A stretch of 32,075 nt of DNA from a virus. A program made the translations under genes and the position numbers. The first letter of the stretch is position 1. Each line of letters starts with the position of its first letter. The stretch covers positions 1-32,075 of IMG/VR virus record IMGVR_UViG_3300025815_000059, one strand, 5' to 3'. Under the pieces are notes generated by a model. It had not been told where the DNA came from. It saw nothing but the letters and a program-made list of their open reading frames with translations, and made no database searches. Positions 22,681 through 29,896 of this stretch are shown here, one piece after another.

Positions 22681-23723
22681 TAAGGTTTCCTGTATGTGTT
22701 ACCATCTGCACCAACGTATGTTGCTCCACTAGGCAGTGCATCATATTGCGCTTGGGTAGTAATCGTTTGCGTGTCAGATTGGTCAACTAATTCTTGTTCT
22801 GCTCCAAGTAAACCAAATCCAGTTTGCCACCAAGGACGTTTTTGGATTCTACCTTGCTCTTTTATTTCTGCAAGAGCCTGTCGAGTTGCATCGGCTTGGT
22901 TGACGGGTTCTCCTCGACTTGATGCAGATCTCATAATCTCATCTACTCGTGCAGTAATCTCTGCAGATGCTTGTGTTTGATCTTCAATGCTTAAATCTGC
23001 AAACTCTTCGTCACCTAAAAGTAGTCCACGAGTAACCCCAACATCGGCTTTACTGATTGGAGTAGCGGCTCCCGGTGTAAATTCAATTGCATTGGCTACC
23101 AAAGTCGGAGGATCAGTATTTAAATTATAAATCTTTCCACCAATACGACCGCCTAAAAACTTTTCACCCGTTGCAGAATCTTGATACGTCTTGACATTTT
23201 TAAAGTCTACAGCATCTGGAGTAAGTTCGGATTCAGTTTTTGCTTTGGTTAGCTCGATCTGTGCAAGTTCTTTTTCTAACGATAACAATCCTGTCCCGGC
23301 ATCCAAAGCCTGTGCTCTTGCATTTTGTGCTTCAGCTAAGAAGCCTGCAGATTCTAATCGATCAGCGATGCGATTGTAGACATCATAGCTTGCTTGTAAT
23401 TGGTTGCGTAAGCGTTGTTCAGGAGCAAGTTCAGCCATGCCACGCTGACGTGCGTCTGCTTCTGCTTCAGCAAGCATAGCACCTTCATCACCACGTTCTG
23501 CTCTGGCCTCTTGGATAATACGCGCACCTTCTTTAGAGCGTTGCATAGCCTCTGATTCACCACCAAATAATCCTTTAAGTAGCAATCCAATTCCTGCACC
23601 GGCTTGTTGATATCCTGTGCGTTGTCCTGCTAGGTATTCAAAAGCGCGTTCACGTTCTCTGGCCGCTACTTCTTGGGGTGTCTCTAACCCAAACATTGAA
23701 TAGACTGTACTTTGCTTTGCCAT
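22680..23723 (-). CDS. Internal virion protein candidate, 347 aa
   Basis: The protein has MAKQSTVYSMFGLETPQEVA, a GTGL-like hydrophobic segment near residue 40 (AGAGIGLLLKGLFGG), then a long helical Ala/Glu/Arg-rich part (ARIIQEARAERGDEGAMLAE, ESAGFLAEAQNARAQALDAG). The C-terminus is QYDALPSGATYVGADGNTYR-KP, a motif I know from ends of phage internal virion or structural proteins. It lies between the 249-aa and 935-aa ejection candidates and is probably packaged in the head or at the portal. The function is inferred from order and composition. Confidence 0.7.
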   Translation of the reverse strand: MAKQSTVYSMFGLETPQEVAARERERAFEYLAGQRTGYQQAGAGIGLLLKGLFGGESEAMQRSKEGARIIQEARAERGDEGAMLAEAEADARQRGMAELAPEQRLRNQLQASYDVYNRIADRLESAGFLAEAQNARAQALDAGTGLLSLEKELAQIELTKAKTESELTPDAVDFKNVKTYQDSATGEKFLGGRIGGKIYNLNTDPPTLVANAIEFTPGAATPISKADVGVTRGLLLGDEEFADLSIEDQTQASAEITARVDEIMRSASSRGEPVNQADATRQALAEIKEQGRIQKRPWWQTGFGLLGAEQELVDQSDTQTITTQAQYDALPSGATYVGADGNTYRKP

Positions 23724-23728
23724 ATTAT

Positions 23729-23887
23729 TTACCTAAATGGAAATCTTGATTGTGATGCTACCCAAGGTGACTGAATGGGTGTTCCTATCGGTTGAAAATT
23801 AAAAGTGCTTGCGTAGTTCTGAACAGCAGGACTAAATGCAGTAATTCCTGTCCAGTTCGGTGGTGACGCAGACGAACCTGCTTCTAT
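23729..23887 (-). CDS. Putative -1 frameshift extension of the 249-aa protein (52 codons)
   Basis: After the stop of the 249-aa gene the -1 frame stays open for 52 codons and ends at TAA 23729, just 5 nt before the next ATG (23723). The peptide begins IEAGSSASPPNWTGITAFSP, then AVQNYASTFNFQPIGTPIQS, and ends PWVASQSRFPFR. It has no ATG or GTG of its own near its beginning and no ribosome site, yet fills the gap between two genes with a normal-looking Pro/Ser/Phe-rich sequence. Reading the slippery heptamer with a -1 shift would append it to the 249-aa protein, giving about 301 residues. A single-base sequencing error could give the same picture. Confidence 0.5.
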   Translation of the reverse strand: MEAGSSASPPNWTGITAFSPAVQNYASTFNFQPIGTPIQSPWVASQSRFPFR

Positions 23888-23905
23888 CCCCCCATTCCCA
23901 TTCCT
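23853..23905 (-). promoter_or_regulatory. Putative -1 ribosomal frameshift signal
   Basis: On the minus strand the last codons are ATG GGG GGA TAG. G GGG GGA (23893-23887) fits the X-XXY-YYZ slippery rule and both tRNAs can re-pair after a -1 step. An AGGAA (23905-23901) lies seven bases before it. Six bases after it a hairpin CAGGTTCG/CGAACTG (23880-23873 with 23859-23853, one bulged G, 13-nt loop) could stall the ribosome, though the stem is modest. Confidence 0.5.
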
Positions 23906-24633
23906 ACTGCACCCGCTAAACTACCGAAGAATCCTGCAGTAGCTTCTTGCTGACGTTGAGCCATATCAGCGGCTGTAGCGTATGGTGAAATAGCAAGGTT
24001 GCCTGCACCCAATGCCGCCGCCGCACGAGCCTGTTCAGCAGAGAGTCCCTGTGCCATCAATGCTTGTTCAAGCCCACTGATTTGTGCTCCTGCACCTAAT
24101 AAGCCTGATGCAAGTTGACCTAGCTGTGCTTGTTCACCAAAGGCTTGAGCACGAGATTGAGCCGCAAGCTGTGCAAGTGTTTGTTGTTGTGCTCTACCTA
24201 AGCCTAATGCATCTGGAGAGACCATGCCTGAGTCCCTACCTAATCCTGCAGACTCTCCTGCCATGCGAAGACCTAACCGTCCTGTACCAAACAAGGATGA
24301 TTGAAGCTCTGTTGCCTGACGTTGGAACTCTGGTTGTAGCAAGGCCGCTTGTTCTTGATACACTTCAGCGGCTCTAGCAGATGGATCAAAGGCCGCTACT
24401 TGACCAAACAATCCTTCCGCACCACCTAGTGCTGTTCCTAGAATGCGTTGATACTCTGGAGACAATGTAGTTGCAAAGCCTGTATCCGGGCTGTACGTTG
24501 CTGTCCCCATGCCTGTTGTAACTGTATAGGGCTTAAAGTAAGCAGACTCAGCACGACGAGCCGCCTCTTGTATGCCTTGCCCCGCAATTCCTGAACCGCC
24601 CTTACCGAACAGTCCACTTACTATACTACCCAT
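23884..24633 (-). CDS. Ala/Gly-rich internal virion protein, 249 aa (zero-frame product)
   Basis: MGSIVSGLFGKGGSGIAGQG at the N-terminus is followed by AARRAESAYFKPYTVTTGMG and YSPDTGFATTLSPEYQRILG. The middle is helical and Ala/Gln/Leu-rich (QEQAALLQPEFQRQATELQS, LAQLAAQSRAQAFGEQAQLG), and the C-terminus is glycine-rich, FFGSLAGAVGMGMGG. Such glycine-flanked amphipathic proteins are typical small ejection proteins of podoviruses (gp14-like role), packaged in the head and injected with DNA. The start overlaps the 93-aa gene by 8 nt. The stop codon follows the slippery site directly, so a longer form is likely. Confidence 0.75.
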   Translation of the reverse strand: MGSIVSGLFGKGGSGIAGQGIQEAARRAESAYFKPYTVTTGMGTATYSPDTGFATTLSPEYQRILGTALGGAEGLFGQVAAFDPSARAAEVYQEQAALLQPEFQRQATELQSSLFGTGRLGLRMAGESAGLGRDSGMVSPDALGLGRAQQQTLAQLAAQSRAQAFGEQAQLGQLASGLLGAGAQISGLEQALMAQGLSAEQARAAAALGAGNLAISPYATAADMAQRQQEATAGFFGSLAGAVGMGMGG

Positions 24634-24907
24634 ATGTATATATACTCCGTTGTATTTTATCGATGCATGTTACATCAGTTAAAAATTGGTATCCTAGTTT
24701 CTTTACAAACTTTTCTAGTTTTGAGTTATCAACCACGCAATAGAATGGTTGTCCTGCAATGATGTTTAATAATGAGTGTACGTCTGCAAACTCTTTGGCA
24801 ATCTTTGGTGTCCACCTGTACACATCAGCATGTGTCCATATTTTGTTTTCAAAGTATTCATAATAAATAGTGTATGCAGGCTGTATAGATACTGGTGTTT
24901 TAATCAT
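24626..24907 (-). CDS. Small protein, 93 aa, possibly acetyltransferase-like virion protein (T7 gp13-like)
   Basis: The start overlaps the adhesin gene stop (TAATG). The product has MIKTPVSIQPAYTIYYEYFE, WTHADVYRWTPKIAKEFADV, then GQPFYCVVDNSKLEKFVKKL and GYQFLTDVTCIDKIQRSIYT. The pattern of H.dV..W.p....f..d...l....g.pfy......k..kF...lGF resembles small GNAT-fold proteins coded before ejection proteins in T7-like phages. The acetyl-CoA loop is not clear, so enzymatic activity is doubtful. The position before the 249-aa gene fits gp13. This is a resemblance call only. Confidence 0.55.
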   Translation of the reverse strand: MIKTPVSIQPAYTIYYEYFENKIWTHADVYRWTPKIAKEFADVHSLLNIIAGQPFYCVVDNSKLEKFVKKLGYQFLTDVTCIDKIQRSIYTYG

Positions 24908-25767
24908 TAAATACTTAATGTATTGATTGTCAATGATCCATCACCAGTAAATGTATGGAAATGACGTGTAGTATCTCCAGAGCCTGTGGTAGTTACTGTG
25001 CCGCCTGTTAAGAGTTGGTTAGCATTAACATAGGATACAATCACAATGCCTTGATATCCATTACCACCTGCGGGACTTGTGCCTGTAGCACCACCTCCGC
25101 CACCACCACCGGCACCGTAGAATGTTGCGGCACCACCTGAACCACTGCCACCACCGGCACCACCACCACCGGCACCTCCTGCTCCTCCTGACGGGTCACC
25201 ACCGCCACCACCAGAGCCTGCGTAACGTGTGGAATTAACTGACCAGACAGTTCCTGCTTGACCGGCAGAACCGTTAGTATCGTCTCGTCCTTGTCCACCT
25301 TGCACACCATTTGGTGATCCACCGGCACCTCCTGCACCAGTACCACCGGCTTGTCCGGAGCCACGATATCCACCACCACCGCCTGTTGCAGTAATGTTTA
25401 AGGTTCCTGTAATTTCAGAGTCACCACCAGATTCACCGGGGTTTACTCCTGTATCACCGCCATCACCAATTGTAATACTTGCGGAGAAATCAGCGTTTAA
25501 AGAAACAGTCGATGTTCCAGAGTTGACACCTCCGCCGCCACCGCCGCCACCGCCGCCCCCAGTACCGTCAGGAACGCCTTCACCACCACGGCCACCCCCG
25601 CCTACTACAAGGTAATCTAAATCAATCTTTGCATGAGCTAACTGCCATGCATCACTTTCTTTGACCCAAACTTCAGTCGCTTCTTTCCATGCACCGTCAT
25701 CGTATACATGCACTTCGTCTTGAAGCTCCCAAGTGTCACCGGTTTTAACATAAACACCGATAGCCAT
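24907..25767 (-). CDS. Glycine-rich tail fibre tip / adhesin, 286 aa
   Basis: The N-terminal 45 residues have repeats of a V-x(2)-D-x-W-x-E/A type (VKTGDTWELQDEVHVYDDGA, then KEATEVWVKESDAWQLAHAK). DYLVVGGGG opens a region dominated by glycine (about residues 55-240), with a run of 11 Gly and repeated GGGG blocks, and the C-terminus is HFHTFTGDGSLTINTLSI. This matches the phage glycine-rich tail domain seen in adhesins whose polyglycine helices pack as a sandwich and expose variable loops to receptors. It belongs to the fibre set together with the 132-aa gene upstream. Likely host recognition at the tail fibre end. Confidence 0.8.
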   Translation of the reverse strand: MAIGVYVKTGDTWELQDEVHVYDDGAWKEATEVWVKESDAWQLAHAKIDLDYLVVGGGGRGGEGVPDGTGGGGGGGGGGGVNSGTSTVSLNADFSASITIGDGGDTGVNPGESGGDSEITGTLNITATGGGGGYRGSGQAGGTGAGGAGGSPNGVQGGQGRDDTNGSAGQAGTVWSVNSTRYAGSGGGGGDPSGGAGGAGGGGAGGGSGSGGAATFYGAGGGGGGGATGTSPAGGNGYQGIVIVSYVNANQLLTGGTVTTTGSGDTTRHFHTFTGDGSLTINTLSI

Positions 25768-26165
25768 TATGCAGTGTACCTATACCAAATATCACCATTA
25801 GCCCCGCCTGACGGAGCAGATGTACTAACTGTGCGAGTTCCAAAGCCGTTTGTAGTTGTATCCATTTTTGCAGAAGTTACCGCACCATCGACAATCTGTG
25901 CAGTGTCTACAATATCTGATTGAGCTAATGCAGATTGTACCATTGCTGTAGTTGCAAGTTGTGTTGTATTTGTTGATGCCGGTGCTGTATCTGCCGCAGG
26001 AGTTCCAGTAAATGTTGGAGATGCAATATCAGCTTTAGTTGCTATTGATGTTTCAATAGCCTCAAATTCATCGTCAATCTCTGTGCCTTTAACAATCTTT
26101 GCGGCATTACCAGTAGCTAGAGTATCCTTACTGGCAAAGTCTGTAAGTTTTGTATAATCAGTCAT
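25767..26165 (-). CDS. Short tail fibre protein, 132 aa
   Basis: The start and stop overlap both neighbours (TAATG). The protein begins MTDYTKLTDFASKDTLATGN and has the phage fibre repeat ASPTFTGTPAADTAPASTNT followed by TQLATTAMV, then AQIVDGAVTSAKMDTTTNGF and GGANGDIWYRYTA. The SPTFTGTP...TNTTQLATTA unit is a common building block of trimeric tail fibres. It is too short for a complete fibre and is probably an adaptor or stem segment that works with the glycine-rich adhesin. Confidence 0.82.
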   Translation of the reverse strand: MTDYTKLTDFASKDTLATGNAAKIVKGTEIDDEFEAIETSIATKADIASPTFTGTPAADTAPASTNTTQLATTAMVQSALAQSDIVDTAQIVDGAVTSAKMDTTTNGFGTRTVSTSAPSGGANGDIWYRYTA

Positions 26166-27904
26166 TAGTAGACCCTACCTTGTTTAACAAATATATCTAG
26201 TTTTTGAATGGATAATTCAGCCCCATTTACTGTTGCTTCAAAACCAATCTGTAATACATTGCCTGTACCACCACTTGCAGAGCGCACAACTTCTGATAAA
26301 GTTCCTGTTTCATATTCTGTGCTGTAATCCCCGCTTTGGGTATACAATGTAACTCTTGTACGAGTACCATCATCAGTTGAATAATAATATGTATCCGTAT
26401 CTTCCCAAACTTTTAATGGAGTATCATAGGTTGCATCTTGAGTTGTTTGAAAATCTACAGTATAATGTACATCTGGAGTTCCTTCAACTGTAATCGTTGA
26501 AGCTCCTTGTGCTCCTGCTACTACTGTATTGTTTAAACCATACTCAGCTACTCCATATTCTGACACAGTTTTGGTACGCAATACTGCAGGATATGATTGA
26601 TATGCATCTGTATAATCAAAACCAGATTTTAATACAAAGTCTTGAGCAGAACCACCAATCACTGTGGTAGCAAGACGCTTTAATATTTTAAATTGTGATG
26701 GATTACCAAAGTCAAAGTAGTTCGTATAATACTTCATTCGATATGAACCACTATTATCTTGATAGGTTGCGTAATCTGCAATGCCGTTGGTTTGTGTAAA
26801 GTATACGGCGTTAGGTAAAGACAACATATTAGTTTGTGTTTGTGTATCCCATATAGTAACACGTAACGATCCATTTGGTAATGGCGCTCGTGTATCAAAA
26901 CAATACACACGTTCAAATGATGGGAACAACAATAAATAAAATGCATTGTCTTCAGAATAGATAGCTTTGATATCTGCTACCGTTTCTGTTTGTGTTGCCT
27001 GCACAATATCATCTCGAATATTTGCAGACAGATCACGCATAGGTAGTGATTTTTCTTGGATGACTCGACCAAGACTACGTAGTCCATCTTCAGATAAGAA
27101 GAAGATATCAAGACCAGTGTTCTGAATACTGTCACGAGCAACACAACCAACACGACTAATGACTTCAATCAATCGCATAGTTGCAGGATCAAAAGAAGCA
27201 CCACCTGTGTTGTCGTCAAAGATAACAATGTTTTGTTTACAGAAAACAATTAACTGACCGTTTTGAGCACCGATACCAATAATCTCATCGGTGCCTTTAA
27301 CCAAGATCATGCTTAAATCAATTGACCCAGATGAGCCTGTACCCCAATCACTACCAGATAATAGGTCAGACCAGTACAATGTCATTTTATTTGAAATGGT
27401 ATCAGCAACCCATAAACGTCCATATGCAGACAGTACAGTGTTACCATTAGGAGCAGTACCAGAATAATCAGACTCATCTTCGACATCTGTGATTGTTCCA
27501 CCAACAGGATCATACACCATTGGTTTATAACCACTCTGGAAGAAGTATGCTTTATCGTTTAATGTTGCACACTGCCAGTTGCCTGCCGTAATGGTGTTGT
27601 CTGTTGTTGGTGTAATTGTTGTAAGTGTACCAATGCCTGTATAGAATGCTGTATCAGACCAAGAAATAATTGTTTCAGAACCAGTGATATCTACAAAACG
27701 ATGAGCACCTACTAAGGCAACACCATCGCTTCCACTGGTTAAATAACGCCAACCCTTACGAGCACCTAAGCGTCCATACTTGTCAATGATACAATTGTCA
27801 GCAACGAGTGCATACCCATCTTCAAGCGTAACAGAAGATTCTTGAGTGTTAAGCCCAAAGAATCCCGGTGCGGCAATACTGGCTGACTGTAAAGGCTTTG
27901 TCAT
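26165..27904 (-). CDS. Tail tubular protein B (nozzle, T7 gp12-like)
   Basis: The start is ATG 27904, overlapping the upstream stop (ATGA); the frame opens 12 nt earlier without support. The protein is 579 aa. It begins MTKPLQSASIAAPGFFGLNT and has QESSVTLEDGYALVADNCII and DKYGRLGARKGWRYL, typical of the N-terminus of podovirus nozzle proteins. The middle has beta-propeller-like blocks (RLWVADTISNKMTLYWSDLL, GQLIVFCKQNIVIFDDNTGG, IFFLSEDGLRSLGR). It forms the end of the short tail tube. It follows the tail tube A gene, the usual order. Confidence 0.88.
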   Translation of the reverse strand: MTKPLQSASIAAPGFFGLNTQESSVTLEDGYALVADNCIIDKYGRLGARKGWRYLTSGSDGVALVGAHRFVDITGSETIISWSDTAFYTGIGTLTTITPTTDNTITAGNWQCATLNDKAYFFQSGYKPMVYDPVGGTITDVEDESDYSGTAPNGNTVLSAYGRLWVADTISNKMTLYWSDLLSGSDWGTGSSGSIDLSMILVKGTDEIIGIGAQNGQLIVFCKQNIVIFDDNTGGASFDPATMRLIEVISRVGCVARDSIQNTGLDIFFLSEDGLRSLGRVIQEKSLPMRDLSANIRDDIVQATQTETVADIKAIYSEDNAFYLLLFPSFERVYCFDTRAPLPNGSLRVTIWDTQTQTNMLSLPNAVYFTQTNGIADYATYQDNSGSYRMKYYTNYFDFGNPSQFKILKRLATTVIGGSAQDFVLKSGFDYTDAYQSYPAVLRTKTVSEYGVAEYGLNNTVVAGAQGASTITVEGTPDVHYTVDFQTTQDATYDTPLKVWEDTDTYYYSTDDGTRTRVTLYTQSGDYSTEYETGTLSEVVRSASGGTGNVLQIGFEATVNGAELSIQKLDIFVKQGRVY

Positions 27905-28548
27905 GGAGCATTCCAAATAAGTTCTTCAGGGTGCTTTCCTTGATCTAAAGAAATTGCATCTGATAATGAACGCTGTGCTGTATTGTAGGCAGATAATGCA
28001 GGAACACCGCCGTCTTCGCCTCGTTCTTCTACAGCTTTGGCATATGCTAAATGTAAAACAGGCTGTGAAGGAACAGTTAATTGATCTGTGTTATTAACCA
28101 AAGCCGAAGGACGCAAGACAATATTAAAATCAATTGAATAAACACCATCAGGAATAGGGTGAAAACGAACTTTTGTATCTAAATCACTTGCAACCCCATC
28201 AAAGCTATAGTATCTTGGAGAAGCCGATGAAACCGCTGTTGTTAAAAACAACCGATTCATTTCAATTGATGGTTTGTATTCTAAAAAGAAATTATCTGTA
28301 TCGTTTGCAACATCTAATACAGTTAATCGACTTTGCGTTGCAGGCAGTTCATAACTATATGTACCAGACGTTGTAGAAATTGTTAAGGTCTGGCGTAATG
28401 AACTCCAGTTCCATGCATTCTCAACTTCTTCTTTTGCATCATTCACTAAGATGCCCACCAAAGTCGAGTAGGATGTTTCATCTACTGTAGATACAGTACG
28501 CTCTCGTAATCTACGTAGTATGTTGTTTACAATATCTAAGTATGTCAT
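27901..28548 (-). CDS. Tail tubular protein A / head-tail adaptor (T7 gp11-like)
   Basis: A 215-aa protein. The N-terminus MTYLDIVNNILRRLRERTVS and VNDAKEEVENAWNWSSLRQT is characteristic of the gp11/gp4-like adaptors, followed by a beta domain (YSYELPATQSRLTVLDVAND, KVRFHPIPDGVYSIDFNIVL) and helical LHLAYAKAVEERGEDGG. It binds under the portal and forms the first ring of the tail. It is the first gene after the promoter at 28574-28602. It is the upstream partner of the nozzle gene and overlaps it by 4 nt. Confidence 0.88.
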   Translation of the reverse strand: MTYLDIVNNILRRLRERTVSTVDETSYSTLVGILVNDAKEEVENAWNWSSLRQTLTISTTSGTYSYELPATQSRLTVLDVANDTDNFFLEYKPSIEMNRLFLTTAVSSASPRYYSFDGVASDLDTKVRFHPIPDGVYSIDFNIVLRPSALVNNTDQLTVPSQPVLHLAYAKAVEERGEDGGVPALSAYNTAQRSLSDAISLDQGKHPEELIWNAP

Positions 28549-28573
28549 CTTAGTTCCTAATTTATATCACACT

Positions 28574-28602
28574 ATTCTACCACATTTTAGTAGAAAAGTC
28601 AA
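28574..28602 (-). promoter_or_regulatory. Sigma70-type promoter of the tail operon
   Basis: On the minus strand TTGACT (28602-28597), 17-bp spacer, TAGAAT (28579-28574). Ten of twelve bases match. It lies in the 57-nt gap between the 96-aa gene and the tail tube A gene, and the ATG is about 25 nt beyond the -10, the same distance as at the head operon promoter. Confidence 0.8.
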
Positions 28603-28605
28603 CCC

Positions 28606-28896
28606 CTACCACTTAACTTTATCAGCCCAATATGCCGCAGACATTTTACCCTTTGCAATATTTTTACTATGACGGGCTTTAAATGACGCACGTTTCTTTT
28701 TCATTCGGTCTGATTCTCCTGCCTTTGGTTTGCCTGCAGTCTTTGCACCTTGCTCACCAAAACGAATAGTTTTAATTTGATCGCCTTCTTTAGCTACAAC
28801 GACATGAGACTTTTTAGGATGATTGGGTGTACGTTTTGGTTTATTAAAACCACTAACACCGGCTTTAGCTAATCGTGGATCTTGTTTAACAGGCAC
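28606..28896 (-). CDS. Small basic phage protein (DUF6321-like), 96 aa, GTG start
   Basis: I place the start at GTG 28896 because a full AAGGAGG lies five bases before it and the upstream gene ends one base earlier; an upstream in-frame ATG would overlap that gene. The product MPVKQDPRLAKAGVSGFNKP, then KEGDQIKTIRFGEQGAKTAG, and FKARHSKNIAKGKMSAAYWA ending DKVKW is strongly basic. I recognise the IRFGEQG..TAG....... RHxKNIAKGKMSAAYWAxKVKW pattern as a phage family, I think DUF6321; the number should be checked. Probably a virion-associated nucleic-acid-binding protein. Confidence 0.82.
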   Translation of the reverse strand: MPVKQDPRLAKAGVSGFNKPKRTPNHPKKSHVVVAKEGDQIKTIRFGEQGAKTAGKPKAGESDRMKKKRASFKARHSKNIAKGKMSAAYWADKVKW

Positions 28897-28897
28897 A

Positions 28898-29236
28898 TTA
28901 GCCTCCTTGGATAATTGCATTTTCTTCAATAAACGACATAAGCATAGTCATTTGTTGCGTAGAAAATGCAGAGATACTGTCACCTTCACGCATCATAATA
29001 AAAGAATTGATTGTTCCACCAATTTGAAGAAAATCTTTACCTGTTACCGTGTAACCTTCAAGGACAGAAAATGTAGAGTCTTGTGCCGCACTGTAATAAT
29101 CAACCTCTACATTTCCATTAGAGCCACTGGTATTGGTAATGTACAGGAGCACCCACTGTGCGCTTTTACCTGCCGGTACAGTGTACACAGTCTGTGGAGT
29201 GCCTGTCAGTACAGCACCGTAGGTTTTCTTAATCAT
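28898..29236 (-). CDS. Small beta-rich structural-type protein, 112 aa
   Basis: The start overlaps the previous stop (ATGA). MIKKTYGAVLTGTPQTVYTV is followed by PAGKSAQWVLLYITNTSGSN and NVEVDYYSAAQDSTFSVLEG. This is a beta sandwich-like design similar to decoration or fibre-anchoring proteins of phages with the PAGK...V..... ITNTSG motif. The rest is QIGGTINSFIMMREGDSISA. It lies between the small basic proteins and could be a virion component. No named family. Confidence 0.72.
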   Translation of the reverse strand: MIKKTYGAVLTGTPQTVYTVPAGKSAQWVLLYITNTSGSNGNVEVDYYSAAQDSTFSVLEGYTVTGKDFLQIGGTINSFIMMREGDSISAFSTQQMTMLMSFIEENAIIQGG

Positions 29237-29487
29237 TTACGTCTCTTTCCTGAAGCTGTCACTTTGTGCTTGATCTTTGCAGGGCCGGTCTTGCGTTGGA
29301 TGCTTGATCGTTTTTCTGCCGCTGTCATTTTCTGTGCTACTTTTTTTGGACGGCAGGATGGGTAAGGGCGTTTGGAAGTGCCTTTTGCGCTTTTGCGTCC
29401 ACAAGCCTTCCCTGTCTTGAGATCTACCCATTCTTCCTTGAACCATTTAGTTAGACCACCTTTAGGCTTACTTGTACGTGCCACCAC
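29233..29487 (-). CDS. Small basic protein, 84 aa, DUF5872-like C-terminal half
   Basis: The start is GTG 29487 (followed by a second GTG); AGGAG lies about 10 nt upstream, inside the end of the 45-aa gene. The product has SKPKGGLTKWFKEEWVDLKT, GKACGRKSAKGTSKRPYPSC and a Lys/Arg-rich tail. The KGGLTKWFKEEWVDL and YPSCRP motifs recall the second half of DUF5872-type proteins as I remember them. The first half (GGTYK) is coded by the upstream gene, in another frame, overlapping by 20 nt. The role is unknown; highly basic and likely nucleic-acid binding. Confidence 0.72.
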   Translation of the reverse strand: MVARTSKPKGGLTKWFKEEWVDLKTGKACGRKSAKGTSKRPYPSCRPKKVAQKMTAAEKRSSIQRKTGPAKIKHKVTASGKRRK

Positions 29488-29605
29488 GTTTTTTGTACTC
29501 CTTGGTTAACCAACCCGATGCATATGCAGAAGGCCAAACTTTGTATTTCTTTTTAGCTTCAGCTTTCACACGATTATACAGTGCTTTATTTTTTGGTTCT
29601 GCCAC
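29468..29605 (-). CDS. Small basic protein, 45 aa, DUF5872-like N-terminal half
   Basis: The frame opens at GTG 29605 and reads MAEPKNKALYNRVKAEAKKK, then YKVWPSAYASGWLTKEYKKR and GGTYK. The LYNRVKAEAK.K...WPSAYASGWL.KEYK.RGGTY pattern is well known in small phage and algal-virus proteins. The frame start lies inside the end of the 39-aa gene. It is the first part of what elsewhere can be one protein with KGGLTKWF (next gene). The function is unknown. Confidence 0.72.
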   Translation of the reverse strand: MAEPKNKALYNRVKAEAKKKYKVWPSAYASGWLTKEYKKRGGTYK

Positions 29606-29705
29606 TCTTCTTTACCTTCTTCAAATCAACCGCAGTAATTTTCTTACGAGGAGGAGCTACTGCCGCTAATCTTTTTTGTTTAGGGCTATATTTACTATAC
29701 GGCAT
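29586..29705 (-). CDS. Small basic protein, 39 aa
   Basis: ATG 29705 overlaps the previous stop (TAATG). The product is MPYSKYSPKQKRLAAVAPPR, then KKITAVDLKKVKKSGRTKK. It is very basic. I recall the MPYSKYSPKQK.LAAVAPPRKKIT pattern from marine phages as a short hypothetical protein next to the 45-aa type. There is no membrane segment. The coupling with both neighbours supports it. Confidence 0.7.
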   Translation of the reverse strand: MPYSKYSPKQKRLAAVAPPRKKITAVDLKKVKKSGRTKK

Positions 29706-29887
29706 TATTTTTTCTTTTTAGAAAGTAAGTATTTTTTAGCAAACTCCGCATCTTTCTTGCGTTCTGCCGCTTCTTTTTTCATAGCACGTTGCACTGCACC
29801 CGGATCACGATGCTTTGGACGCGCTGTTGTTGTTTTCTTTTTAGGCCGTCCTACTTTACTTCCGTATGTTCCTTTTCCGTATGGCAT
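29705..29887 (-). CDS. Small basic AT-hook-like protein, 60 aa
   Basis: There are two adjacent ATGs; I chose 29887, which has AGGAG six bases upstream, over 29890. The product MPYGKGTYGSKVGRPKKKTT has a GRPKKK AT-hook-like motif near residue 13, and the rest RDPGAVQRAMKKEAAERKKD is a basic helix ending LLSKKKK. It is likely DNA-binding. It begins like the neighbouring 39-aa protein (MPY.K), which may reflect a distant duplication. Confidence 0.72.
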   Translation of the reverse strand: MPYGKGTYGSKVGRPKKKTTTARPKHRDPGAVQRAMKKEAAERKKDAEFAKKYLLSKKKK

Positions 29888-29896
29888 CATAGTCTC

